Shown piece by piece: positions 11,470 to 22,332 of a stretch of DNA of 64,000 bases. Within the stretch, counting starts at the first letter, position 1, and each line of letters starts with the position of its first letter. The position numbers were made by a program, and so were the translations under genes. Below the pieces are notes generated by a model. That model was not told the DNA's origin. It worked only from the letters and a program-made list of their open reading frames with translations, and did no database searches. The DNA comes from Agapanthus africanus (taxonomy: Eukaryota > Streptophyta > Magnoliopsida > Asparagales > Amaryllidaceae), in assembly GCA_030015575.1 (NCBI GenBank), contig CM057338.1, positions 828,126,353 to 828,190,352 of the forward strand, given 5' to 3'.

Positions 11470-13582
11470 TGTTGGATATAGTGCCCTCAGAGTCAATTAT
11501 AGGATCACAGGCACGTGATTGCAATGATTGAGGAGGACCTATGCCGGTAGGACAGTCTTACTCGAGATGATAGTATGCTATATGGTTTATCTTTATCATC
11601 GTGTACTGCTTTAGGTGACCTTACGAGTCGCTATTACACGTTGATAGAGCCCCTAGGATTCTTGCTTGACTACCAGCAGTATGAGGGCGATCATATACGT
11701 GAGAGCTGGAGTCTATAAGCACATCCTTAAAAGGTCCCTAGTCGTGGGAGTTTCGAGACAGGGCATCGATTCTCCAGAGTAGACTAGTGTATACAGTAGA
11801 GACCCCGACGAGGGGCGGTGGCCAGTCTCACAAGCCACTGGTGTCAGTTGGTTCACCTAAGATGTATACAGGTGCTCATTGGGTTATGAGTACACCGGAC
11901 AGGACTCGCCGGGAGCCTGCTAGTTGGTATTATACCTGACGTCAGATAGCAGTTCCCTGGTGACATGTGTACAGGTTAGTTCATCGACCTGAGATCGTCA
12001 TTTGTCTCATGTGAGTTCCCACTGTGCTTTGATTACTACCCTACCACGGCTCAAAGGAGTCGTGCAAACAGCTTTTAGTTGGGTACAGTCCCGAGCCACA
12101 TGGAGGCAGTGAGCGGATCTGCAGGGGTTCGTCTCTCCCGGTATTGGGGGTGAGGTCGCGCTGTGTCTAGGAGAGCCAGTACATGAAAAGTCCTTGGCCA
12201 AGGCAGGAGATTTACTGGTAGGTATTCCAGTAGTATCTTAGGGTATTCTGGGCTACACTCCGACACGACTTGTACCGCTATTGGCGGTCTGACTTTTACC
12301 AATCCCGTAGGCCCGCCATGCGATGCTCATAGACGAACGGACCGGACTGTACGGATATTGTCACTGACAGGCTCAGTAGGGTGTCAGGATGAGTTCGCTC
12401 ATCGACGTCTCTTTTGGTCAATAGCTGGTGGCCCGTCACGTATGGCTGATACCTCTGACGTGCTAGTGGTTAAATCCACAGCCATAGTATTGACGAGTTT
12501 TTAGAGTCCACCACACACACAGTTACTCAAGTTTCGGGCGAAACGCTGTAGAGGCCGTATGGAAATATGGCAGGGTTCGATCAGATACGTGCGGTATTGC
12601 ACGGATCGTGATCGGACGGTTTTACTAGCCGGCTTTGGTTTAAGCCAGCTCCTAGTATTTGACAGTGTAGATTTTGTCTCTTTGCATTTGTATTCAGTGG
12701 GAATACAAATGCTGGCATGTATATGCAGTCGCGGGGTTTTCCTGTAATTTATTACGGGATTAGTTTTCTGAAGTTGCCAGTTTGCATTCCGTTCCGGCCG
12801 GTTTTCCTTTGTTCCTTCACGGCCGGACTTCTGTGGTGGAGGGGTTATTTGCAAGTTTGCAAATAACTTTTTGTGGAAGGGGTTCTTTGCATATTGAGGG
12901 CTTCATGATGGTTCTTTCATCATTAGATGCCTTTTGCATCACTTGACTTGCATTTATTGTGATGAGGCTTGATTAAGTTTTTTTGAGGTGAGATTATTTG
13001 ATCATTTATCTACACATTTTCTTTCTTGCATTATTCATTCTTTTTCCCACCCACCATATGAGGGGCCGGCCACTTTTATGAAGGGGAGGATGAGAGAGGT
13101 TTCATTTTGTGTAGGAATTGATCATCTCATTTCATTCTTGGCTTGCCAAAAATTCCAAACCTCTCTCCATTGTTCATTCTCTTTCTCCACCTCCACAATA
13201 ACAAGGCATCTTCAAACCCCAAAAGAGACAACCATTCTACACTTGTCTACAGCAAATCTTGGACGCGTCGGCTAGCCAACTTCGCGCCCGAGTTGCCTCG
13301 GTCCAGAGGTGGGAGCCCGTAAAAGAAATCGGCTACGTGGTGCCCTTTCCGACGAGGACGTGACGGACGGAGATTCCGCGGGAGATCGGAGTGGAGAAGA
13401 AGACCGAAGGACACGGATCGCTTGGTATACTTCTCTACTCTTATTCTAGTTTGCTAGTAGCTAGGTTAATGGCCCGATCCGGGTTAAAGTGCGCGGTGGT
13501 GCTGGTTTGCTAGTTTGCAAAGTTTTTCGTTTCCGCGTTTCCGGCGTCAGATCGACGGCCGGGGCGCTGCCGCGGACTTACA
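11470..13582 (+). repeat. X1 5' LTR
   Basis: The LTR is 2113 bp, TGTTGGATATAG ... GGACTTACA. It contains the small hairpin 12554-12571 and a perfect 12-bp hairpin 12684-12712. The end part (12760-13582) aligns with the 3' LTR remnant 19647-20470 with about 20 differences by eye. Confidence 0.94.
12684..12712 (+). other. LTR hairpin (X1 copy)
   Basis: GCATTTGTATTC, loop AGTGG, GAATACAAATGC: a perfect 12-bp stem. The equivalent hairpin with different arm sequences is found in X3 (25517-25545), X2 (35644-35672), Y1 (4123-4150 and 21083-21110) and Y2 (38857-38884 and 46932-46959). Confidence 0.93.
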
Positions 13583-13583
13583 T

Positions 13584-13596
13584 TGGTATCAGAGCC
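13584..13596 (+). other. X1 primer binding site
   Basis: TGGTATCAGAGCC, one base after the LTR end. It is identical to the Y1 site. Confidence 0.95.
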
Positions 13597-13797
13597 ACGC
13601 CATTAATTTAGCCTAGCTTGCTCTAACGTGTTTAGAACTCGATTGAACCAAAAAATCCCAAAAACCGTATTTTCCAAAGCACAAGTTTCTGTCGAATTTT
13701 TTTTGGCTCCAATTTTTTTTCAGGTTGTTGCAGAATACTGTGCAAGGAATTCTAAGCACTCTGTGAAAAATTGGTCACGTGATCTCACCATACCACC

Positions 13798-13838
13798 GCG
13801 GAACCGCGGCCAAACCCATGCTTGGGCCGCGGTTCCGC
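13798..13838 (+). other. X1 leader GC-rich hairpin
   Basis: GCGGAACCGCGGCC (13798-13811) pairs perfectly with GGCCGCGGTTCCGC (13825-13838), a 14-bp stem with a 13-nt loop. It begins 215 nt after the LTR. Confidence 0.95.
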
Positions 13839-14785
13839 TGCGCTTTTGACTGTTCATTTGACCAAATTTTTGCAGAGAGCTTCTGAGTTGGAAATAGGGG
13901 TTTTGGGATATTCTTTTTGGGCCCAGATTTTCTGTGAGGGCTACAGTAGTGCTTGGGGGCCCACTTTGATAAATTTGTTCGATCGGATATTTTAAGCATG
14001 CTAGTTCACAGTATTTACATTATATCTGCGACCGTGAATGTCATTTGATCGGTAAATCCTGTCTAACTGCTATAGCCCTTTTAGACGGATTTGCGAACGT
14101 GGCATTCACGTTGATGTTCTGTGTTGTGCTGTGATGTTGTGGATCGGTCGTGGGGGATAGCCTGGATGCAATGGTAGTACAGTTTTGTTTTATATGTACA
14201 TTTGATAATGCGGGGCGAGCGTCCGACATGTGGACTGCCGTCACTGCCTGTTTGTATTATTCTTTTGGGGCACGACCGGGTCGAGGTCGATGTACCCGTT
14301 GTATGTATATTTTACTTTCTGTACTAGGATTACCCCACGGAGGGGTGCACGGATAGCCGGGTTCTAGAGGGCAACGGGCCCGCATCTCATGGCGTTGAGA
14401 TGGAGGGGGCTTCACTCTAGAATTGGCGGGCTATTCGCCGCACTCGTAGGGGGTACAGGTTGACCCAGGAGAGGTGCCCAAGTTACCGGATTCTGTGAAG
14501 TGCTGGGTGGTCCATTCACGTTGCTGAAGGGGGCTGCCTCGCTTCAGGTTTTGGCGGGTAATTTGCCGCACCCGTAGGGGTCTAGGTTTTCATTGCACAG
14601 GCTATCCACACGACCAGGGGAACGTCGGGTTTCAGTAGCGGCTCTGTGAAACCCGGAGATCCCAGATATCTGTATTGTTCTGTGATGCTGGTTACATTTT
14701 TATGATGCTGCATTTTTTATCACGCCTTGAGCGAAAATTATATATTATATATATACTAGTAGATGTTGTATATGTTTTGCATCCG

Positions 14786-14880
14786 CACTAGTCCAATCCC
14801 CGCTCTGTCGTTAGTTAGCTAACCTAACGGGTGATGACGGGACACAGTGGCGAATGCGGATGGCATATACGTACGTCATT
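14786..14880 (+). other. Leader block conserved across X and Y elements (X1 copy)
   Basis: Contains CGTTAGTTAGCTAACCTAAC, an imperfect palindrome with one bulge, and GCGAATGCGGATGGCATA. It matches the blocks in the four other copia leaders. Confidence 0.83.
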
Positions 14881-15004
14881 ATTTTCGTTCTTTATTGGTG
14901 TGATCAATTGATGGGACTGCGCTGATTCGGATCAATGCAAGATAAACAAACCTATTCTGATGTTGTTGGAACACGTTTCAAAAAGCTGTTATTGCAAGGG
15001 CGTT

Positions 15005-15255
15005 CTCTTTTGTTTTGCACAGTGGTATTCATTTGGAATATCCTGCTCCTCAGTCTACGAGGCAAGGGTCGAGATCCCTTCACCGGGAGTGATCCCTTGG
15101 ACAGAAGTTTGCGTCAGGGCAATAACTTCACTATAGCCGATTACTTTTGCTTTGCATCGTGGTATTCAGTTGGAATATCCTGCACCCCATCCTACGGGGA
15201 AAGAGCCGAGATCCCTTCACAGGGAGTGACCTCTTTAGCAAAGGTTTTCGTTACT
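15005..15255 (+). repeat. Tandem duplication in X1 leader (about 137-bp period, two copies)
   Basis: GTGGTATTCA...TTGGAATATCCTGC...GAGATCCCTTCAC...GGGAGTGA occurs twice, starting near 15022 and 15159. The same duplication is present in X3 (27815-28070) and, reversed, in X2 (23600-23860). It is absent from Y1 and Y2, so it is a marker of the X family. Confidence 0.88.
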
Positions 15256-15382
15256 ATATTTTTATAAAGCTATTAGTTCCTTCAACGATATCAAGTTCAT
15301 TACGTTAAAGGTTTTCGCCAGAAACCATTCATAGCCCTCCGTCATTTCAGAACGGTAGCACTTAGTATTCATGCTATGTATG

Positions 15383-15576
15383 TTGGCCTTCGTCAAGGCA
15401 TAGTGTATGGTAGCTATTTGTTACTTTTCTGCAGCATAGATAGATGCGTTGGTTTGGGACAGTCGTACTACTATTTTGGCCTTCGTCAAGGGTATGTACG
15501 GGTGGGTTCAAATTAACCTGGATAATGACGGGTAGAACTTGACATGTGACTTATGATATGTTGGCCTTCGTCAAGG
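15383..15576 (+). repeat. Triplicated leader motif of X1 (core TTCG)
   Basis: TTGGCCTTCGTCAAGG occurs identically at 15383-15398, 15476-15491 and 15561-15576. The flanks of the three copies differ from each other but match the corresponding flanks in X3, where all three cores read AAAG instead. Confidence 0.95.
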
Positions 15577-15886
15577 TCATAAGAGCATGGGGCAAAAATC
15601 CATATCGGGAGTTTCTAAAGAAACTGAAACTTGCCAGATATGCGCATACCTTCTGGAGTGTGATAACGTGAGCGGATTCCGTCACGTTATCATGCGATGA
15701 TAGTTGGATCCCGATTCCCACTGATGAGTTGGTTTACTCCTCGGGTGATCCCGGCTAATTCTTCTTTCAGGTTTGGAGAAGAATTTGACGTTACAGTGGG
15801 AGGTTTCCTGATTAGATAAAGTGATAACCATTCTGATCTAGGTTAGAGTGCACGCTGAGTGTTTCTTTTCTCTCTCTCTTTGGCAG

Positions 15887-16760
15887 CGACCATTGACCCG
15901 ACCCTAGACTATGACTCAGTGACCAAGTTGACCGAACCTTCTTAACACTGGCTTTTGGATTGTCAGAGTTGCAAACCTCATTGCCACTCCTACTTTTACC
16001 CTTTTCACCAGGACACCCCGTATTACTACGAACGTCCACTTCCATTGGACAAAAACATCGTATGGTTATATACGAACTCGAAGGAATTCGAGGATGGTTT
16101 CCGGTTCTGGAGAAAACGAATAGGACTATTCAGTTGTCTTTTCCTTGTACCTTCTCTCAGGTTGCGAGTACTCCTTGGTTTAGGAGATAGTACACCTATT
16201 ACGCAAATTGGATAAGTCTTCTTCCAAACCTTAGGTTGGTGCCAAACGGTAGGGAATGAAGAAAACCAATTAGCCAAAACGGTGTGCAGAAGGTATTAAG
16301 TTAAGACAAAGAAAGGGATTAGTAAGAGGGCAAAGTAAATTGCGACTGCTATTCACGACCAAACCAAGTATTTCTTCGCCAATCCTAAATCACCTTTGTA
16401 TTTCTCCAGGACACTCCATATCACTACGAAGATCCCAAGTTTATTGGATAATCCATCGTAAGGTTATATACGAACTCGAAAGGAACTTGTTCCAGTTCGG
16501 GGATGGATCCTTGTTCAGGAGAAATAGGAATAAGGTTTATTCGGTTGTCTTTTATTTTCACCTTCTCTCGCATTGCGAGTGCTCCTAGAATTAGGACAGG
16601 ACACCCATTATGCTTATTGGATAGTCTTCTTCCAAACCATAGGCTGGTGTCGAACGGTAGGGAAGGAAGAAAACCATTTGGCCTAAAGGGGTGTACAGAA
16701 GGTAATGACTAAAGACATATAAAGGGATTTGGAGAGGTGGCAAAGAGATATACGGTTACA
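15887..16760 (+). other. X1 gag-position tandem duplication, no gag
   Basis: Where Y elements encode gag, X1 has two copies of a unit of about 400 bp. Landmarks recur: GGTTATATACGAACTCGAA at 16064 and 16462, and GTCTTCTTCCAAACC near 16215 and 16624. Similar duplications occur in X3 and X2. The open frames within (up to 86 codons) lie in different frames in the two copies and resemble no gag domain. I cannot identify the origin of the unit. Confidence 0.8.
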
Positions 16761-19078
16761 GTTGTGAATCTGGATAATGGAAGAGGCATTGCTAGGAATA
16801 CCAGGATACCCCATCGAAACATTTTAATGTTTCAGTTTCACTGTGTACTGTTAAAAGAAAACTGATTTCCCAATTAGACACTTGCTCCAGGGTATGTATT
16901 TACCAGGTTTGATATCTCATCTGTATGGTTTTACAGATGATGAGTGGGAGTAAGTTATTGGGAATTAGGTGATCATCCTCATTATATCGGAATTCGTTGT
17001 AATTGGTGATATTTGAGGAAGTCACCTGGGTTGTTTGCCGGTCGGCAAATATTTGGTTTTGAATATCTGTTGTTATGCACCAATTTCAAATTGATATATC
17101 TGTATGTCTATTTTTATAGAGTGAGATATACCTTTTTGAAATTATGTCTATGACATTTACCTATATCAGTGGATGGTTAGGTAAGGAGCATTGAACAGTG
17201 GTGTAATTCTTCTTAACCATAAGTACAGTTTTCAACCTACGACACACAGTGAATGAGTTACTAGACTCAGGGGACTTATACAGAGTATTGTATATTGTCC
17301 AGTGTCCATTAGGACAGAGGGGTTGGTCCTCGTACTATATTCGGTTTACTTATGACTTATCTAGTTCTTAGACAAGTGTTTCGTAGAAACACAGGGTCTG
17401 AGTTTTAAGAAGTTATAGGTATATGAGTAAAGTATAGAACCGAGTATTGCAAGTATCGGGATTCTTCAAGGTGATCGAAGATGTAGATACTTGTGAATGG
17501 TATTCAGTTGATAGTAATGATTAAGAGAACTTGCTCCTCTTTCAGGTTACTCATAATTGGAAGCATTCTTAAGTTGAGTAACGCTGATTGGCCTCTCTCC
17601 ATTCAGTTGACATGCATTGGAGACAGCTGCATGATTTGAATCTAGTTCAATTAAATCAGTGCCTCTGTTCTTGTATTGGATATAGATTAGTTCATATCTT
17701 GACATTGTCAAGATACGGGGAGTTGTCCATCTTATGCTTAAAACCAGACTCTGGATGACTCAAGGGACGTTTCTGTAATGGCTGTTTGTGGGTTGACCCG
17801 GGTTATGACGAGGGTTGACTTTCTACCATCTGGAAGATCAATAGTGATATTGTTCTTGACTCGCCACAATTTTAACAAAATGGATTTTTTCAGAAAACAG
17901 TGGTGGGAGTATGGTAGAACTGGAAGTGATTCCAGAACCGCAAATGATTACTAAAGATTTGATAAGAACCTAAAGATTCAATCTGGTTTGACATTCCATT
18001 GGCCACTCCGCAGATAAAGTGGGTAACCTCAGGAACCCGAGAGGTACTCCGGTAGCCTCAAGGACGGTGACAGGGAGGTTCTTGTTTACCCAGACTTGCT
18101 ATTGCTGTTGTTCCAGACTGTGAGACCCGGCAGGAGGATGACTATAGCGTCGTTCTAAACTAGCTTTAGAAGTGTACATCTATATGACTTTGCCAAAGGG
18201 TTGTCGTAGTTAGTGGGAGCAGCGGAAGCATTGGTGGACAGGTGGCTTATGTCTATTTATAGACTAAAGCAGATATAGCGGAGATAGATCATCTATTTCT
18301 GACGTGACAGTCATAGGTTTGACTTCATCAGAATAGGGGATGGATCTGTTAAGAAGGTAGTAGGGTGTGATGTCCTGGTATTTGGATGACATACACAGAG
18401 TAGGAAGTGATATTCCTATACTACGGTCGGTTATACTTTGGTTGTCACACAGTGGTTTCACCACAGAGGACTTGGATATTATATCAAGACATTCTGGTTA
18501 CTAGATCTATAGATCTAGATTTGGGTGGTTTCCCAATCTGGGTACTTAGACAACATTCTATGAGTATTTAGAATGGACGACTCCTGGCACGGTAGTGTAC
18601 CTGCAGGTGATGGAGTCACCCTCCCTAAAGGTGTCTTACAGACTAAAGTAGAGAGAGATGTACATGATTGGCAGATCACTTGCTTAGGCAATTGAGTTGA
18701 TTATGAGATGTCAAGTACCACACCAGATGTTGTTCTTGCAGTAGATGCAATAAGTTGATATTGATCCAATCCTGGGGAAACAGTCGGAAGCAGTTTTAGA
18801 ACATAAGTGGATGTTCTAGGGAAATGATAACGGCAGCCTCCTTTAGGAGACGGTTATCATTCCAGGCTTCCAAGGTGACATGGATGACAGAGTGACTGTC
18901 AGAGTTATAGTTTTCCCTCTGACGAGGGGCAGTATTTTGGACAGGTGGTCCAGGCGGATACTGAGGGAAGGATGGCGCAGGATACTGATTAAGTTCAGTT
19001 GACGATACAGTCTAAGAAGTTTGGATTTGGAGTTCATTTATGAACTAGGTCCCATCAGACATCCAGACATTCTAAGAA
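16761..19078 (+). pseudogene. X1 decayed copia pol
   Basis: Plus-strand remnant colinear with the X3 and X2 pol remnants. The reverse transcriptase motif YLDD lies at 18379-18390, followed by IHRVGSDIPILRS, matching YVDDILLIGNDIPMLQS of Y1. RNase H similarity follows. The sequence stops at 19078, before the RNase H C-terminus and polypurine tract that X3 retains, at a deletion junction with a Z-type LTR. No long open frame is left. Confidence 0.75.
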
Positions 19079-19646
19079 AGGTGGAAATCAAAGCACAGTG
19101 GGAATCACACAAGACTCTATGACGATCTCGGGTCTACAGACTACCCTGTACCAGTGTCATCGGAGAACTGCCATCTGACGTGTGGTATATCACCATCTGG
19201 GAGTTCTCGGCGAGTCCGTCCAGTGTACCCAGTCTCCACTGAGCACCCGTACACCATCTCTGATGTCTAACACCGATGGATATGGGATCATCCATCGCCC
19301 ATCATATGGGTCAAGATGCGTATACGCTAGTCTACTCTGGTGTATCGATGCCCTGTCTCGATATACCCTCGACTAGGAACAGTTATAGGATGTACTCATC
19401 GACTACCGCGGCCCCACTAGTATGATCTCATCATAGTCCCAGTAGTCGAGTACAAATCCTAAGGGCTTTATCAACATGTGAGAGTAAAACAGTAAACCAA
19501 TACAAGTCAACATGTTAAGATAAAGTGAAACCAAATAGCATACTATTATGACGAGCAAGAAAGTCATCTCTATATATATCCAAGCATCCATTATAATATA
19601 CATCATATGTACAACAATGGCCTCTAGGGCATATACATAACTAACA
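19079..19646 (-). mobile_element. Fragment of a Z-type copia LTR inside X1
   Basis: On the minus strand it begins TGTTAGTTATGTATATGCCC at 19646 and aligns with the first part of the solo LTR Z (roughly 58326-58883). The right boundary is a true LTR end. The left boundary at 19078/19079 is a deletion junction with X1 pol. The X1 3' LTR resumes at 19647 at the position equivalent to 12760. Confidence 0.87.
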
Positions 19647-20470
19647 TCAGTTTTCTGAAGTTGCCAGTTTGCATTCCGTTCCGGCCGGTTTTCTTTTGTT
19701 CCTTCACGGCCGGACTTTTGTGGTGGAGGGGTTATTTGCAAGTTTGCAAATAACTTTTTGTGGAAGGGGTTCTTTGCATATTGAGGGCTTCATGATGGTT
19801 CTTTCATCATTAGATGCCTTTTGCATCACTTGACTTGCATTTATTGTGATGGGGCTTGATTAAGTTTTTTTGAGGTGAGATTATTTGATCATTTATCTAC
19901 ACATTTTCTTTCTTGCATTATTCATTCTTTTTCCCACCCACCATATGAGAGGCCGGCCACTTTTAAGAAGGGGAGGATGAGAGAGGTTTCATTATGTGTA
20001 GGAATTGATCATCTCATTTCATTCTTGGCTTGCCAAAAATTCCAAACCTCTCTCCATTGTTCATTCTCTTTCTCCACCTCCACAACAACAAGGCATCTTC
20101 AAACCCCAAAAGAGACAACCATTCTACACTTGTCTACAGCAAATCTTGGATGCATCGGGTAGCCAACTTCGCGCCCGAGATGCCTCGGTCCAGAGGTGGG
20201 AGCCCGTAAAAGAAATCGGCTACGTGGTGCCCTTTCCAACGAGGACGTGACGGACGGAGATTCCGCGGGAGATCGGAGTGGAGACGAAGATCGAAGGACA
20301 CGGATCGCTTGGTATACTTCTCTACTCTTATTCTAGTTTGCTAGTAGCTAGGTTAATGGCCCGATCCGGGTTAAAAGTGTGCGGTGGTGCCGGTTTGCTA
20401 GTTTGCAAAGTTTTTCGTTTCCGCGTTTCCGGCGTCAGATCGACGGCCGGGGCGCCGCTGCGGACTTATA
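19647..20470 (+). repeat. X1 3' LTR, truncated (end part only)
   Basis: Aligns with 12760-13582 of the 5' LTR. It ends ...CGGACTTATA, one change from the usual TTACA, directly before the GAGCC duplication. About 1290 bp of the LTR start are missing. Confidence 0.93.
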
Positions 20471-20475
20471 GAGCC

Positions 20476-22327
20476 GAGGCAACTAGGGCAACAAGATCGC
20501 TAGTCTTGATGTCCTAGGTTGTGTAGAAGTAGTAGATGAATGTATTTGTCTATTTGGATCCTTTTTCTCTCAACACATGAGATCAAAGGAAATTTCAAGA
20601 GGAGGAAGAAGAAGGAGAACAACCATGAAGCTTTTTCTTTTTCTTCTCAAGAGAGAGAATGAGAAAAGAGAAAATGAATTATCAACTAAAGAAAATGAAC
20701 CATGGTTGCAATAATACACAAACATCATCATTACTAATCCTTTCATGATAAAGTTGATGGCTACATTTGAATTGACCATTTTCATATCAAAAATAAAAAG
20801 AAAACTAAAAAATACTCTAGATCTCTCATGAAGGTCCAAGTCAACTTTGGTCAAACGGTCAACAAAGTCAAGTGTGGTCAAATGGTCAAAGCAATTTAGC
20901 CATAACATAATTATCACTAAAAAGATTAGTAAATAATATCCCCGGCTCATAATGGTTTTGACCGAACCAACTGCCAAAACCCAAATGAGTCCGCCTCATA
21001 ATGGTTTTGACCGAATCAACTGTCAAAACCCTGATAAGGCACCACCTTCTTCTTCGCTCCTCACAACTGTGCATACACACCCGCATCCGCATTCCGTAGA
21101 ATGCGAATGCACAGAAGACAAAACAAATCCATCCATACAATACTAGGATCCGACTTAAAGCAAAGCCCACTAGTATTGTCTGCCCGAACAGCATACGCAC
21201 ACAAGTGCACCTAAGTGATCGTAGCCCTGCCGTAAAACCATACGACCTCTACACGTTTCGCTCAGTGCAGGGAAACTCTCTGTGTGGGACTCTAAAGACT
21301 CGACACTACGCTGGCAGTGGGTTTAACCACAGACCGCAAGTGGTACTAGCTGTACGTAACGGTCCCCAGGTAGATGTCGATAAGAAGGCCGATGAGGTAA
21401 ACCCATCCGAACTCCTACTGAGCCTGTATGTGACAATCTCCATACAGTCCGGTCCGTTCGTCTGAGAATATCGCATGACGGGCCTAGGGGGTGGTAAACG
21501 TCAGTCCCCTAATAGCGGTACAAGTCGTGTCAGAGTGTAGCCCAGAACACTCTGAGATAACACTGGAAACCTACCAGTATATCTCGCTTGCCCTGGCCAG
21601 GGACTGCTTGTGTAATGGCTCTCCTAGACACAGCACGATATCAACCCCCAATACCGGGAGAGACGAATCCTGTCTAACCGTCACTGCCTCCAAGTGCTTC
21701 GGGAATGCACCCAACTACTACCTGTTTGCACGACTCTTTTGAGCCGTGGTAGGGTAGTAATCAAAGTACAGTGGGAACACACTCGAGGCGAAGTGACAGT
21801 GTCAAGTCAGCGGACTAAGCTGTGCTCATGTCACCTGGGAACTGATAACCGACGATAGGTATAATACCAACCAATAGTTCCCGACGAGTCATGTCCAGTG
21901 TACTCGTAACCTAACGAGCACCCGCATACTATCTCAAGTACGACGTACTGACGGTTGTGGGACAGACCATCTCCCCCGCTGGGATGAGAAGCGCATACGC
22001 TAGTCTACTCCGGAGTATCGATGCCTTGTCTCGACAGTCCTACTACTAGGGAACTGTATAAGGATGTGCTTATAGATTACCCAGCCCCCACAAGTGTGAT
22101 TGTCATCACAACGCTGGTAATCAAGCAAAGATCCTAAGGGCTCTACTAATATGTATAAGCGATATGCTAAAAAAAACACATGCACATATTGAAGTAGAGA
22201 CAAACCAAGTAGCATACTACCATTTTGAGCAAGATTGTCTATACAACTGTGAATATCCCAAGCTTCCATCAAGTAATATACAAACCAGTATGATACAGTA
22301 ATGGCCTCTGGGGCATATACACTAACA
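20476..22327 (-). repeat. Y1 5' LTR, outer part
   Basis: Continues the LTR from 11469 after X1 and ends ...GGGGCATATACACTAACA. It aligns with 3516-5352 of the 3' LTR. It includes the LTR hairpin at 21083-21110. Confidence 0.95.
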
Positions 22328-22332
22328 CCAGA
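22328..22332. repeat. Target-site duplication of Y1, right copy (CCAGA)
   Basis: Second copy of the CCAGA found at 3202-3206. Confidence 0.95.

Larger units (their letters stand above)
13597..15886 (+). other. X1 5' untranslated leader
   Basis: Non-coding leader with, in order: a GC-rich hairpin (13798-13838), the block conserved among X and Y (14786-14880), a tandem duplication with about 137-bp period (15005-15255), three copies of the leader motif (15383-15576), and a pyrimidine tract ending TTGGCAG|CGACC at 15884-15886. Short open frames here are not supported as genes. Confidence 0.82.
11470..20470 (+). mobile_element. X1: gag-less Ty1/copia element inserted in the Y1 5' LTR
   Basis: A plus-strand element with 5' LTR 11470-13582, internal region 13583-19078, and a truncated 3' LTR (19647-20470). 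A 568-bp piece of a reverse-oriented Z-type LTR (19079-19646) lies between the internal region and the 3' LTR remnant. The GAGCC duplication is perfect. Its family is shown by the LTR start TGTTGGATATAGTGCCC shared with X2 and X3. It has no gag, a decayed pol, and no 3' polypurine tract because of the deletion. Confidence 0.93.
3207..22327 (-). mobile_element. Y1: Ty1/copia (Angela/Tork-like) element with broken gag-pol, split by X1
   Basis: A minus-strand element with 3' LTR 3207-5352, internal region 5353-11160, and a 5' LTR in two parts (11161-11469 and 20476-22327) separated by X1. The perfect CCAGA duplication confirms one insertion event into X2. The gene order read on the minus strand is gag, protease, integrase, reverse transcriptase, RNase H, which is the copia order. 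Several nonsense codons, a frameshift and a gag deletion make it non-autonomous today. Confidence 0.96.
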
